Origin: Saccharopolyspora_C sp040643635
GTDB lineage: Bacteria > Actinomycetota > Actinomycetes > Mycobacteriales > Pseudonocardiaceae
Direction of reading: 5' to 3'
Assembly: GCF_040643635.1 (NCBI RefSeq)
Contig: NZ_JBEYUS010000024.1
Span: 14,494 to 78,493 of the forward strand
Length of the DNA: 64,000 bases
In this document: positions 25,548-34,674 of the stretch, one piece after another
Layout of the letters: every line of letters starts with the position of its first letter
How positions within the stretch are numbered: position 1 is the first letter of the stretch
Position numbers and translations under genes: made by a program
The notes under the pieces: generated by a model
Seen by the model: only the letters and a program-made list of their open reading frames with translations
The model's database searches: none
What the model was told of the DNA's origin: nothing

Positions 25548-26417
25548 TCACGCCCGGGCGTTCACGAACTCCCGCAGCAGCGCGTTGAACTCGTTCGACT
25601 TCTCCCGGTTCGGCCAGTGCCCGGCGCCGGGGATCACGTGCAGCTGGGCGCCGGAGATGGCGGTGGCGGCCTGCCGCGACGAGGTGACGGGCACCACCGC
25701 GTCCTGCTCGCCGTGGATGAACATCACGGGGCAGCGGATCTGGTCCAAGTGCGGCCCGTGGTTGACGCGCATGGCGCGCCGTCCCACCGAGTCCCGCTGC
25801 CAGTCGGCGAACACCGAGTCGCGCTGCGCGGCTTCGGCGGCGACCTCCTCGACGATGCCCTCCAGGTCGGGCACCGAGCGGTCGCCGGTGAACAGCCGCC
25901 GCTCCAGCATCCGGCGGGCGAGCCCGCGGTGCCGCGCCAGCAGCTTCGCGCCGGTGGTGCCGATGAAGTCGACGCGGGTGGCGAGGTAGCCGAGCAGGTG
26001 CCGGTCGAGCCGGGCCACCAGCCCGCCGGAGCCGACGAGCACCAGCCCGCGCACTCGTCGCGGGTGCCGCAGCGTGAAGCCGGTGGCGATGCTGCCGCCC
26101 AGCGACAGCCCGACGATCATGGTGTCCCGCACGCCCCACGCGTCGAGCAGCCAGCGCAGCACCTCTTCGCAGGTGCGTTGGTTGGCGCGGCCGTGCCAGG
26201 GCAGGCTGCCTCCCTGGCCGGGCAGGTCGGGGACGTAGACGCGGTGGTCGGCGGCGAGCACGGGGATGGTGTGCCGCCAGCTCAGCATCGCGTTGTCCAG
26301 GCCGCCGCCGTGCAGCAGCACGATCGCGGGCCCCGAGGTCCCGGCGCGGTAGTAGCGGATCTTGCCGGCAGGGAACTCGACGTGGTCGACCTCGACACCC
26401 TGGGGCGGGGCGGTCAT
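25548..26417 (-). CDS. alpha/beta hydrolase
   Basis: A 289-residue alpha/beta-hydrolase: oxyanion LLHGGGLDNAM, nucleophile elbow VGLSLGGSIA, acid in FIHGEQDAVVP and catalytic His in IPGAGHWPNREKS. The layout resembles aromatic meta-cleavage hydrolases (MhpC/HsaD-like), but substrate is not determined. ATG at 26417 with AAGGAG upstream. Confidence 0.9.
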   Translation of the reverse strand: MTAPPQGVEVDHVEFPAGKIRYYRAGTSGPAIVLLHGGGLDNAMLSWRHTIPVLAADHRVYVPDLPGQGGSLPWHGRANQRTCEEVLRWLLDAWGVRDTMIVGLSLGGSIATGFTLRHPRRVRGLVLVGSGGLVARLDRHLLGYLATRVDFIGTTGAKLLARHRGLARRMLERRLFTGDRSVPDLEGIVEEVAAEAAQRDSVFADWQRDSVGRRAMRVNHGPHLDQIRCPVMFIHGEQDAVVPVTSSRQAATAISGAQLHVIPGAGHWPNREKSNEFNALLREFVNARA

Positions 26418-26672
26418 CTGTACTCCTTGTTCGGGACCGGCGTGCGGCAGTCCGGTGCGGCGACGCGGACCTGCCGATCGTTCGAGCAGACGTGGGCGGG
26501 TCCGTCGCGTGGCCGCGTTCGAGCGTGCTGGGGGCGACGACTCCGCCGGGGACGGGCGCACCCCTTCAGATCTCGTGCGGGGGCGCCGGTGTTACTCGGC
26601 AGGATAGGCCCGCGCCGGTGCGGACGGGCACCACCCGCCGTGCTGCGCGCGGGCCGTGCCAGGATTCGGAGC

Positions 26673-27323
26673 GTGAGCACCGCGTATGACTGCAACCGTC
26701 CGGACGGCCGGGAATCCGGTCTCGCCACCGCCGCCAACACCGTCCGTGCCGGTGGACTGGTGGTCCTGCCCACCGACACCGTGTACGGGATCGGCGCGAA
26801 CGCCTTCGACCCGGAGGCGGTGGGTGCGCTGCTGGCGGCGAAGGGCCGCGGCCGCGACATGCCGGTCCCGGTGCTGGTGGGTTCGTGGTCGACCATCGAC
26901 GGCCTCGTCCAGTCCGTGCCGCAGCAGGCCCGCGCGCTGGTGGAGGCGTTCTGGCCCGGTGGCCTGTCGCTGATCCTGCCGCAGGCGCCGTCGCTGGCCT
27001 GGGACCTGGGCGACACCCGCGGCACGGTGAACCTGCGGATGCCGCTGCACCCGGTGGCGCTGGACCTGCTCCGCGAGGTCGGTCCGATGGCGGTGTCGAG
27101 CGCGAACCGCACCGGCAACCCGCCGCCCGCGACGGCGCAGCAGGCGCAGGACCAGCTGGGCGACTCGGTGCAGGTCTACCTGGACGGCGGGCCGACGGGC
27201 GAGCCGGTCGCCTCGACGATCGTGGACCTGACCCAGGCGACGCCGCGCGTGCTGCGCCAGGGCGAGATCACCCTGGAGCAGCTCACCGAGGTCCTGGGCG
27301 TCGAGGTCGAACCGCTCGCCTGA
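26673..27323 (+). CDS. L-threonylcarbamoyladenylate synthase
   Basis: YrdC/Sua5-family enzyme making threonylcarbamoyl-AMP for t6A37 modification of ANN-decoding tRNAs. The 216-residue product has the N-terminal RAGGLVVLPTDTVYGIGANAFDPEAV, KGRGRDMPVPVLVGS, WPGGLSLIL and GPMAVSSANRTGNPPP motifs, with no C-terminal Sua5 extension. GTG start seven bases after CAGGAT. Followed by wecA and the atp genes, as in mycobacteria. Confidence 0.93.
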   Translation: MSTAYDCNRPDGRESGLATAANTVRAGGLVVLPTDTVYGIGANAFDPEAVGALLAAKGRGRDMPVPVLVGSWSTIDGLVQSVPQQARALVEAFWPGGLSLILPQAPSLAWDLGDTRGTVNLRMPLHPVALDLLREVGPMAVSSANRTGNPPPATAQQAQDQLGDSVQVYLDGGPTGEPVASTIVDLTQATPRVLRQGEITLEQLTEVLGVEVEPLA

Positions 27324-27570
27324 CCGCCGCCCGCCGGCCCCGCTCCGGCCGCGAGCCGCTCGCCGGGGAGGGGAGCGGGCGGAGGCGGACCGGCCGGACG
27401 ATCTTGGCTGATCCGGACCGGTGGTCGTGGCGCGGCTGTTTGCCGATAGCGTTAGCCCCCGGATGCGCAACGTGGACAGCGATGAGGAGCGCCGAGCTTG
27501 AAGACGCCGTTCCGGTGGCCGGACCTCCACCTTCCGCGGGCCGTCGGGCCGCGAGGGTAGAGCCGCCGCC

Positions 27571-28746
27571 ATGGACAACGCACCTCTGTGGGCGCCGGCG
27601 GGTCTGCCCGTCCGCGAATACCTGCTCGTTCTGCTCACCGCGGCGGCGGTGACGTTCCTGCTGACCGGCCTGGTCCGGTTGCTGGCGATCCGGGTGGGCG
27701 CGGTCGCCTACCCGCGCAAGCGCGACGTGCACCTGACGCCGATCCCGCGGATGGGCGGGGTGGCGATGTTCGGCGGGGTGCTCGCGGCGATGTTCCTGGC
27801 GAGCAACCTGCCCGCGCTGTCGCGGGGTTTCGACTTCTCCAACGATGCGGCCGCCGCGATCGTGGCCGGCGGGCTGATCGTGCTGGTCGGCGCGCTGGAC
27901 GACCGCTTCGAGCTGGATTCGCTGACGAAGCTCGCCGGGCAGGTGACCGCGGCGGGCATCCTGGTGCTGTTCGGCGTGCAGTGGTTCGGCTTCTGGGTGC
28001 CGTGGGGCGGCGACGAGGGCCACATCGGCCAGCTGATGGTGCTCAACAGCAACCAGGGGCAGCTGCTGACGGTGCTGCTGGTCGTCACGATGATCAACGC
28101 GATGAACTTCGTGGACGGCCTGGACGGGCTGGCCTCCGGCATCGGGGTGATCGCGGCGAGCGCGACCTGCGCGTTCTGCCTGAGCCTGCTGCAGCAGCAC
28201 GGCGGGGACGTGACGGCCTACCCGCCCGCGCTGATCGCGGCCTCGATCGCAGGCGCCTGCGTGGGCTTCCTGCCCTACAACTTCCAGCCGGCCCGGATCT
28301 TCATGGGTGATTCGGGGTCGATGCTGATCGGGCTGATGCTGGCGACGGCGAGCACCTCGGCGTCCGGCAAGGCCGACTACGCGGGCTTCGGCGGCAAGGA
28401 CCTGCTGGCGCTGTTGTCGCCGCTGCTGGTGCTGGCCGCGGTGCTGTTCGTCCCGCTGCTGGACCTGATCATGGCGGTGGTGCGGCGGACCGCGGCGGGC
28501 AAGAGCCCGTTCCACGCGGACAAGATGCACCTGCACCACCGGTTGCTGGAGATCGGGCATTCGCAGCGGCGCGCGGTGCTGCTCATCTACCTGTGGGCCG
28601 GGGTGCTCGCGTTCGGGGCGGTGTCGTTGACGCTGTTCAGCGCGGCCGTCGTCGGCTGGGTCGCCGGATTGGGCGTGGTAGCGGCAGCTATCATTTCGCT
28701 GATTCCGAGAATGGCCGGACGATGGCGATCCGATCGAGGGGCCTGA
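27571..28746 (+). CDS. wecA: undecaprenyl/decaprenyl-phosphate GlcNAc-1-phosphate transferase
   Basis: Integral membrane enzyme transferring GlcNAc-1-P to a polyprenyl phosphate, the first step of arabinogalactan linker synthesis in related actinomycetes. The 391-residue protein has about ten to eleven membrane segments with PRMGGVAMF, catalytic LDDRFELDSLTKL, NAMNFVDGLDGLASG, FMGDSGSMLIG and HADKMHLHHRLLEIGHSQ. No clear Shine-Dalgarno is visible, so its start is moderately certain. Immediately upstream of atpI. Confidence 0.93.
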   Translation: MDNAPLWAPAGLPVREYLLVLLTAAAVTFLLTGLVRLLAIRVGAVAYPRKRDVHLTPIPRMGGVAMFGGVLAAMFLASNLPALSRGFDFSNDAAAAIVAGGLIVLVGALDDRFELDSLTKLAGQVTAAGILVLFGVQWFGFWVPWGGDEGHIGQLMVLNSNQGQLLTVLLVVTMINAMNFVDGLDGLASGIGVIAASATCAFCLSLLQQHGGDVTAYPPALIAASIAGACVGFLPYNFQPARIFMGDSGSMLIGLMLATASTSASGKADYAGFGGKDLLALLSPLLVLAAVLFVPLLDLIMAVVRRTAAGKSPFHADKMHLHHRLLEIGHSQRRAVLLIYLWAGVLAFGAVSLTLFSAAVVGWVAGLGVVAAAIISLIPRMAGRWRSDRGA

Positions 28747-29202
28747 ATGAGCGAGACCGAGCAGTCCACCGGGCAGTCCGCGGAGAACCCGCACGCTGCG
28801 ACGGTGCGCAAGCTGGCCGACGCCATGCTGCGCACCGCGCTGGTGCCGGGTGCCGTGACGGTGCTGCTCGGAGTCGTGGTGTCCGCGGTGCTGGTCGGTG
28901 CGACCGGTGCGTTCGGCGCGGTGGTGGGCGGAGTGGTGGCGTTCGGGTCGTCACTGCTGACGATCTTCCTGATGCGCTGGACGGGTGGGTTGCACCCGAT
29001 GTTCGTGATGGCGGTCGCGCTCGGCGGGTACGTCGGCAAGATGCTGGTGTTACTCATCGTGATGACCTTGCTGGGCGGGGTCGACGCGCTGCATCCGACG
29101 TCGCTGGCACTCACCATGCTGGCCACCATCATGGTGTGGGCCGGAGCCGAGGTCGTTGCCTTCCGCAAGACCAAGATTCCGACCATCGTTCCTGGTCAGT
29201 GA
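28747..29202 (+). CDS. atpI: AtpI-like ATP synthase accessory membrane protein
   Basis: A 151-residue protein with four membrane segments (about residues 35-60, 62-80, 85-105, 118-140), at the position of atpI between wecA and atpB as in mycobacteria. AtpI is linked to c-ring assembly or Mg2+ provision in other bacteria; sequence similarity in this family is low, so the name rests mostly on position and topology. Confidence 0.8.
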   Translation: MSETEQSTGQSAENPHAATVRKLADAMLRTALVPGAVTVLLGVVVSAVLVGATGAFGAVVGGVVAFGSSLLTIFLMRWTGGLHPMFVMAVALGGYVGKMLVLLIVMTLLGGVDALHPTSLALTMLATIMVWAGAEVVAFRKTKIPTIVPGQ

Positions 29203-29218
29203 CGGTGTCGCTGATCTG

Positions 29219-29252
29219 CAGCGGGTAGCTTCCCGAAACTTGTTACCCGCTG
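29219..29252 (+). terminator. stem-loop after atpI
   Basis: 9-bp stem CAGCGGGTA/TACCCGCTG with a 16-nt loop, 16 bp after the atpI stop and upstream of the atp promoter. It has no U-tract; terminator or regulator remains open. Confidence 0.45.
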
Positions 29253-29303
29253 GTATTGTCCGCTTCGGCCAGGTCGCCCATCAGTGTGGCGACCGTCCAC
29301 CTC

Positions 29304-29332
29304 TTACTGAACGTATTCGCGCTCACTAGGGT
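29304..29332 (+). promoter_or_regulatory. candidate promoter of the atp operon
   Basis: -35-like TTACTG, 17-bp spacer, -10 TAGGGT (29327-29332). It would give a roughly 95-nt leader before the atpB start at 29434. Confidence 0.45.
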
Positions 29333-29433
29333 GGGGTCGGCGAACGTGCCAGATCGCGTATCGGGTACGTTACGTGCAAATCATGACGATTCCCCCGGTG
29401 GTGTGAACCTCGGGAGAACCGGAAGGAGCCCAG

Positions 29434-30213
29434 TTGGGCGCGCTGGTGCTGGCCCAAGGCGGACAGTTCGTACCGCCGGGTGCCGATGCTTTTGACCTCC
29501 CGCCGATCTTCGGCGGCGTAACCAAACCGATGGTGCTGATCGCGCTGTCGGTGGTGATCGTCGGCGCGTACTTCGTGATGGCGACCCGCAACCTGAAGCT
29601 GGTACCGGGCAAGTCCCAGTTCGTCGCGGAGTTCCTCTACGAGTTCAGCCGCAACAACATCGCGCGGGAGCAGATCGGGGCGAAGGACTTTCGCAAGTTC
29701 GTCCCGCTGATCTTCGCGATGTTCACGTTCGTCCTGGTGAACAACATCTTCGGGATCATCCCGCTGATCCAGTTCCCCACGATGTCGCGCATCGGGTTCC
29801 CGATCGCGCTGTTCATCGTCGCGTACGTGGTGATGCACACGGTCGGTTTCGCCAGGCACGGATTCCTCGGCTACTTCAAGCACGTCATGTTCCCCCCGGG
29901 CGTGCCGAAGCCGATCTACCTGCTGCTGTCGCCGATCGAGTTCTTCCAGAAGTTCATCGCTCAGCCGGTCGCGCTGGCGATCCGGGTGTTCGCCGCGATG
30001 TTCGCCGGTCACCTCATCCTGCTGGTGTTCACCCTGGGCGGGGAGTACCTGCTCATGGAGGCGAGTGCGGGGTTGAAGCCGGTCTCCATCGTCGCTTTCG
30101 CCTTCTCCATTGCCTTGACGTTCGTCGAAGCCCTGATCCAGGTGCTCCAGGCGTACATCTTCGCGCTGCTGACCGCCAACTTCATCGGCAGTGCGCTGGC
30201 CCAGGAGCACTGA
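29434..30213 (+). CDS. atpB: F1Fo ATP synthase subunit a
   Basis: Proton-channel subunit of Fo. The 259-residue protein has about six membrane segments and the essential arginine (Arg184) in ALAIRVFAAMFAGHLIL, plus the C-terminal VEALIQVLQAYIFALL helix. TTG start preceded by GGAAGGAG. Confidence 0.96.
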   Translation: MGALVLAQGGQFVPPGADAFDLPPIFGGVTKPMVLIALSVVIVGAYFVMATRNLKLVPGKSQFVAEFLYEFSRNNIAREQIGAKDFRKFVPLIFAMFTFVLVNNIFGIIPLIQFPTMSRIGFPIALFIVAYVVMHTVGFARHGFLGYFKHVMFPPGVPKPIYLLLSPIEFFQKFIAQPVALAIRVFAAMFAGHLILLVFTLGGEYLLMEASAGLKPVSIVAFAFSIALTFVEALIQVLQAYIFALLTANFIGSALAQEH

Positions 30214-30275
30214 GAGCAAGACCAAGACCTCCGATCCGCGCCGACTCGCGCGGACCGAGTTGAAAGGTAGTGAAA

Positions 30276-30533
30276 GTGAGCAACATCGTTCTTGCGCAGG
30301 CCGCTGAAACCGCTGGGAACATCAACCCCGGTCTGGCCGCGATCGGTTACGGGCTCGGCGCCATCGGCCCGGGCGTGGGCGTCGGCCTGATCTGGGCCGC
30401 GGTCATCAACGGCACCGCCCGCCAGCCGGAGGCCCAGGGCCAGCTGCAGGGCATCGCCTGGATCTCCTTCGTCCTGGTCGAGGTGCTCGCCCTGATCGGC
30501 CTGGTCGTGTACTTCATCGCCTCCGCCGCCTGA
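30276..30533 (+). CDS. atpE: F1Fo ATP synthase subunit c
   Basis: Fo rotor subunit, 85 residues, two membrane helices. The proton-carrying carboxylate is Glu69 in SFVLVEVLALIGLVV. The polar loop has NGTARQPEAQGQL. I choose the GTG at 30276, eight bases after GAAAGG, over the GTG at 30270 that would be only two bases from it. Confidence 0.96.
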   Translation: MSNIVLAQAAETAGNINPGLAAIGYGLGAIGPGVGVGLIWAAVINGTARQPEAQGQLQGIAWISFVLVEVLALIGLVVYFIASAA

Positions 30534-30570
30534 TCTTGTTCACGGCTGGAAAGCGTTGGGAGACGTCGTG

Positions 30571-31128
30571 GTGAAGACACAGATGCTGTTGGCGGCCGAG
30601 GGCGGGCACAGTCCCGTCATCCCCGAGCCGTCCGAGATCGTCGTCGGCCTGATCGCCTTCCTGATCCTGCTCTTCGTACTGTGGAAGTACGCGGTGCCGC
30701 GCTTCGAGAAGCTCTACGCGGAGCGCAGCGAGCGGATCGAGGGCGGCATCGCCCGCGCCGAGCAGGCCCAGGCCGAGGCGCAGCGGACGCTGGAGCAGTA
30801 CAAGTCGCAGCTGGCCGAGGCGCGTGCCGAAGCGGCGCGGATCCGGGACGACGCGCGGGCCGAGGGCCAGCAGATCGTCGAGGAGATGCGCGCGCAGGCG
30901 CAGTCCGAGTCCGAGCGCATCGTCACGCAAGGCCAGAACCAGCTGGCCGCGCAGCGCTCGCAGATCGTCGCGGAATTGCGCGGCGACCTCGGCCGTCAGG
31001 CCGTGGATCTGGCCGGTCGCATCGTCGGTGAGTCCCTCGAGGACGAGACCCGTCGTCGCGGCACCGTGGACCGGTTCCTGGAGGAACTGGAATCCACGTC
31101 GGCACCGTCCGGGTCCAGCAGGTCCTGA
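30571..31128 (+). CDS. atpF: F1Fo ATP synthase subunit b
   Basis: Peripheral-stalk subunit: one N-terminal membrane helix (EIVVGLIAFLILLFVLWKY, about residues 21-40) and a long charged coiled coil. About 185 residues from the GTG at 30571, eight bases after GGGAG; TTG at 30556 and GTG at 30568 are alternatives. It is a conventional separate b subunit followed by a separate delta. Confidence 0.95.
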   Translation: MKTQMLLAAEGGHSPVIPEPSEIVVGLIAFLILLFVLWKYAVPRFEKLYAERSERIEGGIARAEQAQAEAQRTLEQYKSQLAEARAEAARIRDDARAEGQQIVEEMRAQAQSESERIVTQGQNQLAAQRSQIVAELRGDLGRQAVDLAGRIVGESLEDETRRRGTVDRFLEELESTSAPSGSSRS

Positions 31129-31200
31129 CGGCGCCGGTGCGATGGACACGCACATGATGTGGTCCCCGAAGGTTCCCCCAGAACGAAAGGCCCTGGAGAG

Positions 31201-32031
31201 TTGAGCACCCTCGTGAACGCCGCGAGCCGCGATGCGCTGGCAGCCACCGAGCTGCAGCTGTTGCAGGCCACCGACGGGGCCGGGGCCGCGGAGATCACCG
31301 GCCTCGCCGACGAACTGTTCGGCGTGGCCGCCCTGCTGGGTCGCGAGTCGACCCTGCGCCGGGCGCTGGCGGACGCCTCCACCGAACCCCGTTCGCGGGA
31401 GGAGCTGGCCAAGCAGCTGCTGGCCGGCAAGCTCGGCGCCCGGGCGCTGCCCGTGGTGGTCGAAGCCGTCCGCTCCCGCTGGTCGAGCGCGAAGGATCTG
31501 GTCGGAGGTCTGGAACGGCTGGCCCGGGTCGCCCTGCTGGTGCAGGCGGAACGGGCGGGCCGGCTGGACGCGGTCGAGGACGAGCTGTTCCGCCTCGGCC
31601 GCATCATCGGCGCCGAACTGGAGCTGGAGCGGCTGCTGGCCGACCCGGCCGCTGCCACCGACGGCAAGACCGCGCTGGTCGACGAGCTGCTCGGCGGCAA
31701 AGTCGAACCGGTCACCCAGGCCCTGGTGCGCCAGCTGGTCTCGCACCCGCATGGCGGGCACGTCAGCGAGGGGCTGGAGGAGCTCGCGGAGCTCTCGGCC
31801 AAGCGCCGGGAGCGTTCGGTGGCGCACGTGCGGTCCGCCATCGAACTGACCGAGCAGCAGCAGCAGCGGCTCGCAGCCACGTTGCAGCGGATCTACTCGC
31901 GGCCCATCGCGGTCCACCTGGAAGTGGATCCTGCGGTCGGCGGCGGCCTGCTGATCAAGGTCGGTGACGAGGTCATCGACGGAACGACCACGGGGCGCCT
32001 GCAGTCCCTCCGGCGCGACCTCGCCGACTGA
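31201..32031 (+). CDS. atpH: F1Fo ATP synthase subunit delta
   Basis: OSCP-type stalk subunit, about 276 residues, longer than the ~180-residue E. coli subunit, as in other actinobacteria. The canonical C-terminal half (RSAIELTEQQQQRLAATLQRIY, VDPAVGGGLLIKVGDEVIDGTT) is intact. TTG at 31201 is the likely start; GTG at 31159 and 31213 are possible. Unlike mycobacteria there is no b-delta fusion. Confidence 0.93.
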   Translation: MSTLVNAASRDALAATELQLLQATDGAGAAEITGLADELFGVAALLGRESTLRRALADASTEPRSREELAKQLLAGKLGARALPVVVEAVRSRWSSAKDLVGGLERLARVALLVQAERAGRLDAVEDELFRLGRIIGAELELERLLADPAAATDGKTALVDELLGGKVEPVTQALVRQLVSHPHGGHVSEGLEELAELSAKRRERSVAHVRSAIELTEQQQQRLAATLQRIYSRPIAVHLEVDPAVGGGLLIKVGDEVIDGTTTGRLQSLRRDLAD

Positions 32032-32095
32032 CGGCGAGGGCCGCGGCCCGGACACAGAACTTCCTTCCAGAACGAACCGAGAGCAGGAACGAGAC

Positions 32096-33739
32096 ATGGC
32101 GGAGCTGACGATCTCGTCGGACGAGATCCGCAGTGCGATCGAGAAGTACGTCTCCAGCTACTCCCCGGAGGTCAGCCGCGAGGAGGTCGGCGTCGTCACC
32201 GATACCGGTGACGGCATCGCCCATGTCGAGGGCCTGCCTTCGGTGATGACCGAAGAGCTGCTGGAGTTCCCCGGCGGCGTCTACGGCGTGGCGATGAACC
32301 TGGAGGCTCAGGAGATCGGCGCGGTCATCCTGGGCGAGTCCGCTGGCATCGAAGAGGGCCAGGAGGTCAAGCGGACCGGCAAGGTGCTGTCCATGCCGGT
32401 CGGCGACGGCTTCCTCGGCCGCGTGGTGGACCCGCTGGGCGAGGCCATCGACGGCCTCGGCGAGATCAAGGCCGAGAGCCAGCGCGCGCTGGAGCTGCAG
32501 GCCGCCACGGTCGTGCAGCGCCAGGGCGTCGCCGAGCCGATGCAGACCGGCATCAAGGCCATCGACTCGATGACCCCGATCGGCCGCGGCCAGCGCCAGC
32601 TGCTGATCGGCGACCGCAAGACCGGCAAGACCACGGTCGCGGTCGACACGATCATCAACCAGAAGGGCAACTGGGACAGCGGTGACCCTGCCAAGCAGGT
32701 GCACTGCATCTACGTCGCGATCGGCCAGAAGGGCTCCACGATCGCCGGCGTCAAGAAGTCCCTCGAGGACGCGGGCGCGATGGAGTACACCACCATCGTC
32801 GCCGCCCCCGCCTCGGACTCGCCGGGTCTGAAGTGGCTGGCGCCGTACGCGGGCTCCGCGCTGGGCCAGCACTGGATGTACCAGGGCAAGCACGTCCTGA
32901 TCGTGTTCGACGACCTCACCAAGCAGGCCGAGGCGTACCGCGCGATCTCGCTGCTGCTGCGCCGCCCGCCGGGCCGCGAGGCCTACCCCGGTGACGTCTT
33001 CTACCTGCACTCCCGTCTGCTGGAGCGTTGCGCGAAGCTGTCGGACGAGATGGGCGCCGGTTCGATGACGGGTCTGCCGATCATCGAAACCAAGGCGAAC
33101 GACGTGTCGGCCTACATCCCGACGAACGTCATCTCCATCACCGACGGCCAGTGCTTCCTGCAGTCGGATCTGTTCAACTCCGGTCAGCGCCCCGCGATCG
33201 ACGTCGGCATCTCGGTGTCCCGCGTCGGTGGTTCCGCGCAGATCAAGGCGATGAAGTCGGTCACCGGCTCGCTGAAGATCGACCTGGCGCAGTTCCGCGA
33301 GCTGGAGGCGTTCTCCGCCTTCGCCTCGGACCTGGACGCCGCATCGAAGGCGCAGCTGGACCGCGGTGCCCGCCTGATGGAGCTGCTCAAGCAGGGCGCA
33401 GGCGACCCGCTGCCGGTCGAGGAAGAGGTCGTCTCGCTGTTCCTCGGCACCAAGGGCCACGTCGACACCGTTCCGGTCGGCGACGTGCGGCGCTTCGAGT
33501 CGGAGTTCCTCGCCTACCTGCGCCGGACCCACGAGTCGCTGCTCAAGGACATCGTCGAGAGCAAGAAGCTCTCCGACGACGGCCAGAAGCTGATCGTGGA
33601 CTCGGTGGAGGAGTTCAAGAAGCAGTTCACGACCTCCGACGGCACCTCGCTCACGCAGGAGGCCGACGCCGAGGCGATGGACGCGGGCGCGGTGGGCCAG
33701 GAAACCGTCCAGGTCAACAAGCCCGCCCCGAAGAAGTGA
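32096..33739 (+). CDS. atpA: F1Fo ATP synthase subunit alpha
   Basis: Regulatory nucleotide-binding subunit of F1, 547 residues. Beta-barrel N-terminus, P-loop GDRKTGKT, YVAIGQKGSTIAGV, catalytic-interface arginine region ISVSRVGGSAQIKAM. A charged C-terminal extension (KQFTTSDG ... TVQVNKPAPKK) of about 30 residues is typical of actinobacteria. ATG at 32096. Confidence 0.97.
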   Translation: MAELTISSDEIRSAIEKYVSSYSPEVSREEVGVVTDTGDGIAHVEGLPSVMTEELLEFPGGVYGVAMNLEAQEIGAVILGESAGIEEGQEVKRTGKVLSMPVGDGFLGRVVDPLGEAIDGLGEIKAESQRALELQAATVVQRQGVAEPMQTGIKAIDSMTPIGRGQRQLLIGDRKTGKTTVAVDTIINQKGNWDSGDPAKQVHCIYVAIGQKGSTIAGVKKSLEDAGAMEYTTIVAAPASDSPGLKWLAPYAGSALGQHWMYQGKHVLIVFDDLTKQAEAYRAISLLLRRPPGREAYPGDVFYLHSRLLERCAKLSDEMGAGSMTGLPIIETKANDVSAYIPTNVISITDGQCFLQSDLFNSGQRPAIDVGISVSRVGGSAQIKAMKSVTGSLKIDLAQFRELEAFSAFASDLDAASKAQLDRGARLMELLKQGAGDPLPVEEEVVSLFLGTKGHVDTVPVGDVRRFESEFLAYLRRTHESLLKDIVESKKLSDDGQKLIVDSVEEFKKQFTTSDGTSLTQEADAEAMDAGAVGQETVQVNKPAPKK

Positions 33740-33749
33740 CCGGGTAGCC

Positions 33750-34673
33750 ATGGCCAATCTTCGAGAACTGCGAGACCGCATCCGGTCGGTCAAGTCGATC
33801 CGGAAGATCACCAAGGCGCAGGAACTGATCGCCACCTCCCGCATCATGCGGGCCCGGACCAGGGTCGAGGCGTCCCGGCCGTACGCGGCCGAGATCACCA
33901 AGTCCCTGTCCGAGCTGGCAGGCGCGAGCTCGCTGGACCACCCGCTCCTGGTGGAGCGGGACAACCCCAAGCGGGCCGCGGTGCTCGTGGTGACCAGTGA
34001 CGGCGGCCAGTGCGGCGGCTACAACTCCAACGTGCTGCGCGCGGCGGAGGAGCTGCAGAGCCTGCTCCGCGAGCAGGGCAAGACCCCGGTGCTGTACGTG
34101 ATCGGCCGCAAGGGCGACGCGTACTACCGGTTCCGCCAGCGCCCGGTCGCGGCCAGCTGGACCGGCTTCGCCGAGAAGCCCGGCTACTCGGATGCCGCCG
34201 AAGTGGGGGAGACCCTGGTCAAGGCGTTCCTCGCGGGCGCCGACGACTACCTCGACGACGGCGGGCCGGACGGTACGCTGGGCGTGGACGAGCTGCACAT
34301 GGTGCACACCGAGTTCGTCTCGATGCTGACCCAGCGGCCGACCGTCACGCGGATCGCCCCGCTGGAGGTCGAGTACTCCGACGAGCCGAAGAAGCCGCGG
34401 TCGGTGTACGACTTCGAGCCGGACGCGGACACGTTGTTCCGGGCCCTGCTGCCGAAGTACATCAACACCCGGATCTTCGCCGGGCTGCTGGACTCGGCGG
34501 CGTCCGTCTTCGCGGCACGTCGTACCGCGATGAAGGCGGCCACGGACAACGCGGACGAACTGATCCGCAACCTCAGCCGTGAGGCCAACCAGGCCCGCCA
34601 GGCCCAGATCACCCAGGAAATCAGCGAGATCGTCGGTGGTGTCGAGGCGCTCTCGTCAGCAGGAAGTGAGTGA
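33750..34673 (+). CDS. atpG: F1Fo ATP synthase subunit gamma
   Basis: Central shaft of F1, 307 residues. The N-terminal helix LRELRDRIRSVKSIRKITKAQELIATSRI and C-terminal helix AMKAATDNADELIRNLSREANQARQAQITQEISEIVGGVEAL are typical. An actinobacterial insertion is visible around ADDYLDDGGPDGTLGVDEL. Stop is one base before the atpD start. Confidence 0.96.
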   Translation: MANLRELRDRIRSVKSIRKITKAQELIATSRIMRARTRVEASRPYAAEITKSLSELAGASSLDHPLLVERDNPKRAAVLVVTSDGGQCGGYNSNVLRAAEELQSLLREQGKTPVLYVIGRKGDAYYRFRQRPVAASWTGFAEKPGYSDAAEVGETLVKAFLAGADDYLDDGGPDGTLGVDELHMVHTEFVSMLTQRPTVTRIAPLEVEYSDEPKKPRSVYDFEPDADTLFRALLPKYINTRIFAGLLDSAASVFAARRTAMKAATDNADELIRNLSREANQARQAQITQEISEIVGGVEALSSAGSE

Positions 34674-34674
34674 C

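Noticed and set aside
31159..31200. b-delta fusion of ATP synthase as in mycobacteria
   Set aside because: atpF has its own stop at 31128 and delta starts separately; no fusion is present.
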